Part shown: positions 59,991-64,000 of the stretch, piece by piece
Layout: each line of letters begins with the position of its first letter
Numbering within the stretch: position 1 is the first letter of the stretch
Source: Deroplatys truncata
Taxonomy: Eukaryota; Arthropoda; Insecta; Mantodea; Mantidae
DNA: 64,000 nt
NCBI GenBank assembly: GCA_030765065.1
Contig: CM060989.1
Span: 61,394,001-61,458,000 of the forward strand
Reading direction: 5' to 3'
The notes under the pieces: generated by a model
What the model saw: only the letters and a program-made list of their open reading frames with translations
Databases searched by the model: none
Told to the model about the DNA's origin: nothing
Position numbers and translations under genes: made by a program

Positions 59991-60881
59991 AAAAATCTGA
60001 TGTGTTACACTCACATGACTTTCTCTTCTCTTGTACAAACTATTTTTACCAACGCTTATTCTCCATCTACTTCATGTTAATCGAGATAAACGTTTGCAGA
60101 CTATCTTAATGCTAAGTTTCTTGTAGATGTAAGGGGAATATATATTTACAAGGGCAATATAGAAATGCAGTAGCCTTTAAGCAAATACATATCTCTTAAT
60201 AGCTGGTTGCTAGGTACAGCACCATTCCCTTTGCCACAGATTAATACTCTTTGCATATAAAAAACAAAAAAATGAATAACGAATTCCCATTTGAGAAAAC
60301 AAGTATTGAAAAATTTAAGAGAATAACAAGCAATATCTCGAAAATGGTTCACTCAACAAAAAATGTATATAACATAAATTGTGTATTTTAACGCGATCTA
60401 CATTTTTTGTGTAGTAACATTTTGTCTATCTCTTATGGTTTACCAGTTATGCAAAAGTCGTTCACAATGAAGAATACTTTTGGGGACGTTCCCAGGAAAT
60501 TCAAGATATACATTTTATTTGTCATAAAAATATCTTAAACATATGATATTTTAATCAAAATCATTACAACCATTTTTGAAAAAATTAAAATTTTCGAAAC
60601 GTCTTCCATGTAAAGGGTAGTCTGGAGTGGAGGGATTTTCTTGAAAACCTTCGTGTCGCATCTCTGGAAGATACTGAACCTAAATACCAAGTTTGGTGTT
60701 TATCCGACTGTTCGTTTCTGAGTTATGCTGTTCACACACACACACAGACATGTTTCCAAAGATGCTTTTTTTGGATTCAGGGGGTCTCAAAACATGTATT
60801 TCCGGTGAAATCTCGGTATCGAATTTTTGGGTGGAATACAATAATTCCCCTACTTACTATACGTAGTAGAGAAAGTAAAAA
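59991..60881 (+). mobile_element. Element X copy
   Basis: AAAAATCTGATGTGTTACAC to GTAGTAGAGAAAGTAAAAA. The CA tract is short (about 60735-60748). Confidence 0.9.
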
Positions 60882-60985
60882 TACTGATATCATGCACCAG
60901 TAAAACTGAATTGAGTTATAGCTCCGCTGTTAAGATTACTGCATTCATAAATCCACGCATAACGTAATATACGCATATTCAACTT

Positions 60986-61867
60986 TATTACGTTCACTAG
61001 TACATATAGTAAGTATGGGAAGTATTGCATTCAACCCAAAAATTTGATACCGAGATTTCATGTTTTGAGGCACCCTGAAGCCAAAAAAGAAGAATTTTTA
61101 GAAAAAGGTCTGTGTGTGTGTTTGTGAACAGCATAAAACAAAAACGAAAAGTTGGATAAATACCAAACTTGGTACTTAGGTTCACTATTTTCAAAGATGC
61201 GTCATGAAGATTTTCAAGAAAATCCCCCAACCCCATACTACTCTTTACATGGAAAACTTTTCGAACATTTTTATTTTCTCAAAAATGGCCCTAACAATTT
61301 TGATTAAAGTATCATATGTTTAAGATATTTTCATGACAAATGAAATGTATATCTTGAATTTTCTGGGAATGTCTCCAAAAGTATTCTTCATTGTGAGCGA
61401 CTTTCGCATAACTGGTAAACCATAAGAGATAGACAAAATTTTACTATATAAAAATGTAGATCACATTAAAATACACAATTTATGTCATATACATTTTTTT
61501 TGGTTGAGTGAACCATTTTCGAGATATTACTTGTTATTCCCTTAAATTTTTCAATACTTATTTTCTCAAATGGGAATTCGTTATTCATTTTTTTGTCTTG
61601 GATATGCAAAGAGTATTAATCTGTTGCAAAGGGAATGGTGCTGCACCTAGCAACCAGCTATTAAGAGATATGTATGTGCTTAAGGGCTACTGTATTTCTA
61701 TATTGCCCTTGTAAATATATATTCCCCTTACATCTACAAGAAAATTAGCAATAAGTCTGCAAATGTTTATCTCGATTAACATGAAGTAGTTGGAGCATAA
61801 GCGTTTGTAAAACTAATTTGTACAAGAGTAGAGTAAGTCATGTGTGTGAAACGCATAACATTTTTTT
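60986..61867 (-). mobile_element. Element X, diverged copy
   Basis: Left end TTATTACGTTCACTAGTACA has lost the usual ACTTTCTCTACT inverted repeat by substitutions. The right end is GAGTAAGTCATGTGTGTGAA then ACGCATAACATTTTTTT. The internal blocks are intact. It lies about 100 bp from the preceding copy in the opposite orientation. Confidence 0.85.
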
Positions 61868-62386
61868 AAAATTCAGATTTACACCACTATCTTTATAGGG
61901 GACACAGCCTAACACAGATAACTCAAAAACCAACATGGCTGATGCCGCATGTTACGACGACCAATTCTAACTTAGGCCACTAGATATATAATCAGAAAAA
62001 TCACCAAACAACCTAATAATTTTTTTCTTCGGTGCAAAGCTTTGATCATCACCTTCCTTCTCCACCATAACTGCTGATTATCTATTGTCTAAAAGCTGGA
62101 TGCACCTTAAGTTTTAAATTAAGCACTGAACCGTGCTGTGGTCTTAATTTATATAACATACGTATGTTATTACACGTTGCAATTGCTGTGCTGCAACAAT
62201 ATGAAGAACAACTTATAGTTACGTTTTAATGTGATTTCGGTGTACTTACCTAAACCAAACAATTACATTTCTTGGTTTCCTTCTACGTGAATCGTCTTCC
62301 TCTGAAAATACTCCACGCATACAACGCTTGCACCAACTGCAAAGGTAAGATATAATAATATCTAGTAATAAATAATAATAATTGTT
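61868..62386. other. No feature recognised
   Basis: AT-rich. A lone splice-donor-like GCAAAGGTAAGA near 62340 has no supporting exon. Confidence 0.5.
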
Positions 62387-62400
62387 TAATAAACTTATAA
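62387..62400. repeat. SINE target-site duplication, left
   Basis: TAATAAACTTATAA, repeated exactly at 62780-62793. Confidence 0.95.
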
Positions 62401-62779
62401 ACTCGCCGTGGCCGAGTAGTTAAACCGCTCGCCTCCCACCGAGGCGGCCCGGGTTCAATCTCAGGGACCTGCATGTGGGATTTGTGGTGGACGAAGCGGC
62501 GTCTGGGCGGGTTTTCTCCGGGTTCTCCGGTTTCCCCCGCCATTCATTCCACCAACTGCTCCATCATCACCTTTCCTTTCATCCATTTCACCAACATTTC
62601 GCTTCATCTACTTCCTTCATCCCATACCAGGCATCGGGCTGATCACCCATCCTGGATGTTCTGTCTGATCCATGAGTGTCTGCTCCTCGACGGGCCTCTG
62701 ACCCCAGGCACCCGCCTGTAAGTCCTGGGGGGTGTAAGTCCTACATAAGAGGAGGGTAAACAGATAATGAATGAATGAA
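62401..62779 (+). repeat. tRNA-headed SINE with intact target duplication
   Basis: Head resembling a Ser/Leu-type tRNA: A box TGGCCGAGTAGTT (62409-62421), B box GGTTCAATC (62452-62460). Body with GGGTTTTCTCCGGGTTCTCC and a tail of AATG repeats (about 62766-62780). A perfect 14-bp duplication flanks it, so the limits are certain and the insertion is fairly young. The open frames through it are not genes. Confidence 0.9.
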
Positions 62780-62793
62780 TAATAAACTTATAA
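62780..62793. repeat. SINE target-site duplication, right
   Basis: TAATAAACTTATAA, matching 62387-62400. Confidence 0.95.
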
Positions 62794-62823
62794 TAAAATC
62801 ATCGTACAATTAGCCTAATTATA

Positions 62824-64000
62824 TACGAGGGCAGTCCCAGAAGTGCCCGACCTGACGTACATATTCCGGTTATTGTTTCAAACAAATGACTGTGGTAGAA
62901 AGTACCACCCTTATAACGCATAGGTTTGAAGTTTGACGATGCTGCCTTGTTTAGGCTTTCTTTGGCAGCCATTGATAATGAACTCTCTCAGCGAATTTGT
63001 AAACATGGATAAAACTGGTCAGGGTTATGTGATACAATAGTTTCATTTGAAAGGTCTTAGTTCAACTAATATTAAAGCTGAGCTAGATTCTACTCTGGGG
63101 GAGTCTGCTCCTTCGTTTACAACAGCAAAATATTAGGTGGCAGAGTTTAAGCGAGGTTGTACGAGCTGCCAAGACGAACATCGCAGTGGTCGACCAAATG
63201 AGTTGACCACGCCAGAAATTGTGAGGAAAATCCACAAAATGGTACTAGAATACCGTCGACAAAGTGCGCGAACTAGCAGACATGTAGGCATATCAAAAAG
63301 TGCTGCAAATTGCACAATAACTGAACATTTTTCAGAAAACTGTGCGCAAGATGGGTGTCGCGTTTACTCAGAATGGAACAAAAACAGCGTCGTGAGCATG
63401 TTTCGCTGCAATAAAGCCGAATTTTTGCGTCGCTTCATAACCATGGATGAAACATGGGTCCGTCGCTTCACGGCTGAGACGAAGGAACAGTCAAAATAGT
63501 GGGTTGAAAGGGGAGATCGGCTCCAAAGAAGCGAAGATAGTTCCATCTGCAGGCAAGGTTATGCGTAAGCTTTTTGGGATGCGCTTGGGATAGTTTTCAT
63601 TTACTATCTTCAAAAAGGAAAAGCAATCAACGGCAAATATTATACGAACTTATTTCAGCGTTTTTGTGATGAAATCAAACAAAAACGGTCGCATTTAGCG
63701 AAAAAAAAGGTTCTGTTCATCAAGACAATGCACCAGTTCACACACCATTTCGCCATGGCCAAAATGAATGAGTTAAAGTTCGAATTGCTTCCTCATGCAC
63801 CCTATTCGCCAGACATAGCTCCCTCTGATTATTTTCTGTTTCCAAAGTTCAAGAAATAGCTTGGTGGTAAAAGATTTACCAACAATGAAGAGGTGGAGTT
63901 TGCAGTTGATAGCTATTTTGCAGAACTCGACGGTTCTCACTATAAACAGGGTATCGAAGCTATTGAACAACACTGGGAAAAATATATCGATCTGAAAGGA
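62824..64000 (+). mobile_element. mariner-like transposon, second type, cut by window end
   Basis: Left terminus TACGAGGGCAGTCCCAGAAG after a TA dinucleotide. The right end lies beyond the window. The terminus differs from the first mariner (54885) after TACGAG, so it is a different lineage. Confidence 0.8.
63005..64000 (+). pseudogene. mariner-like transposase pseudogene, partial
   Basis: Likely start ATG at 63005. In-frame stops fall near 63038 and 63134 inside the N-terminal helix-turn-helix region, then comes a readable stretch with EFKRGCTSCQDEHRSGRPNE. First catalytic Asp in TMDETWV near 63445. A stop follows at 63497. The second Asp region (HQDNAPVHT, near 63722-63740) is readable only in another frame. 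Third Asp in SPDIAPSDYFLFPKFK near 63808-63855, followed by a stop and then GGKRFTNNEEVE. The spacing between the second and third Asp is consistent with about 34 residues once the frameshift is allowed for. Not functional. Confidence 0.9.

Noticed and set aside
62328..62348. Exon end with splice donor GCAAAGGTAAGA
   Set aside because: No acceptor, reading frame or homologue supports an exon, and such donors occur often by chance.

Overview
The window is eukaryotic nuclear DNA, almost certainly from an arthropod and most likely an insect. It is AT-rich and I can support no intact host gene, rRNA or functional tRNA in it. It is packed with Class I and Class II transposon relics typical of insects: a mariner pair, a hAT, a probable PIF/Harbinger, Jockey-type LINE ORF1 with zinc knuckles, a LINE 3' end with a C-terminal zinc finger, and several tRNA-headed SINE families. 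I cannot name the species. A cockroach-like or other large-genome insect is only a guess.

From 1 to about 50170 the sequence is a head-to-tail array of seven copies (called U-a to U-g here) of one large unit. The unit is about 5.4 kb when later insertions are removed. In order it contains an AT-rich leader, an old inverted SINE body, an AT-rich spacer, a 1.35-1.7 kb degenerate 24-bp minisatellite, a conserved flank of about 170 bp, an AT-rich body, a palindrome segment and a microsatellite-bearing tail. U-a, U-b and U-c are partly near-identical mosaics of one another. U-d to U-f are older and expanded by insertions. U-g has lost its minisatellite.

A second, interspersed family of about 0.9 kb (element X here) occurs 19 times. 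It has 12-bp subterminal inverted repeats, a hairpin near one end, an internal CA/GT microsatellite and insertion into A/T runs without a recognisable duplication. These traits resemble Helentron-derived HINE/DINE-1 elements, though that class is inferred. X copies nest inside X copies repeatedly, and one X-X recombination junction made the U-a/U-b tandem duplication.

From about 50171 to 64000 the unit is absent. This part holds SINEs (50.2-53.5 kb), a palindromic pair of tRNA-like heads (54.07-54.32 kb), a dead mariner (54.9-56.2 kb), two more SINEs, a 2.0-kb hAT carrying an ORF1-only LINE copy (57.5-59.6 kb), further X copies, a SINE with a clear 14-bp target duplication (62.4-62.8 kb), and a second dead mariner that runs off the window end.

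Nothing here forms an operon or a pathway. The value of the window is as a record of unit amplification, unequal exchange and nested transposition. The least familiar items are the tandem unit with its 24-bp minisatellite, and element X.
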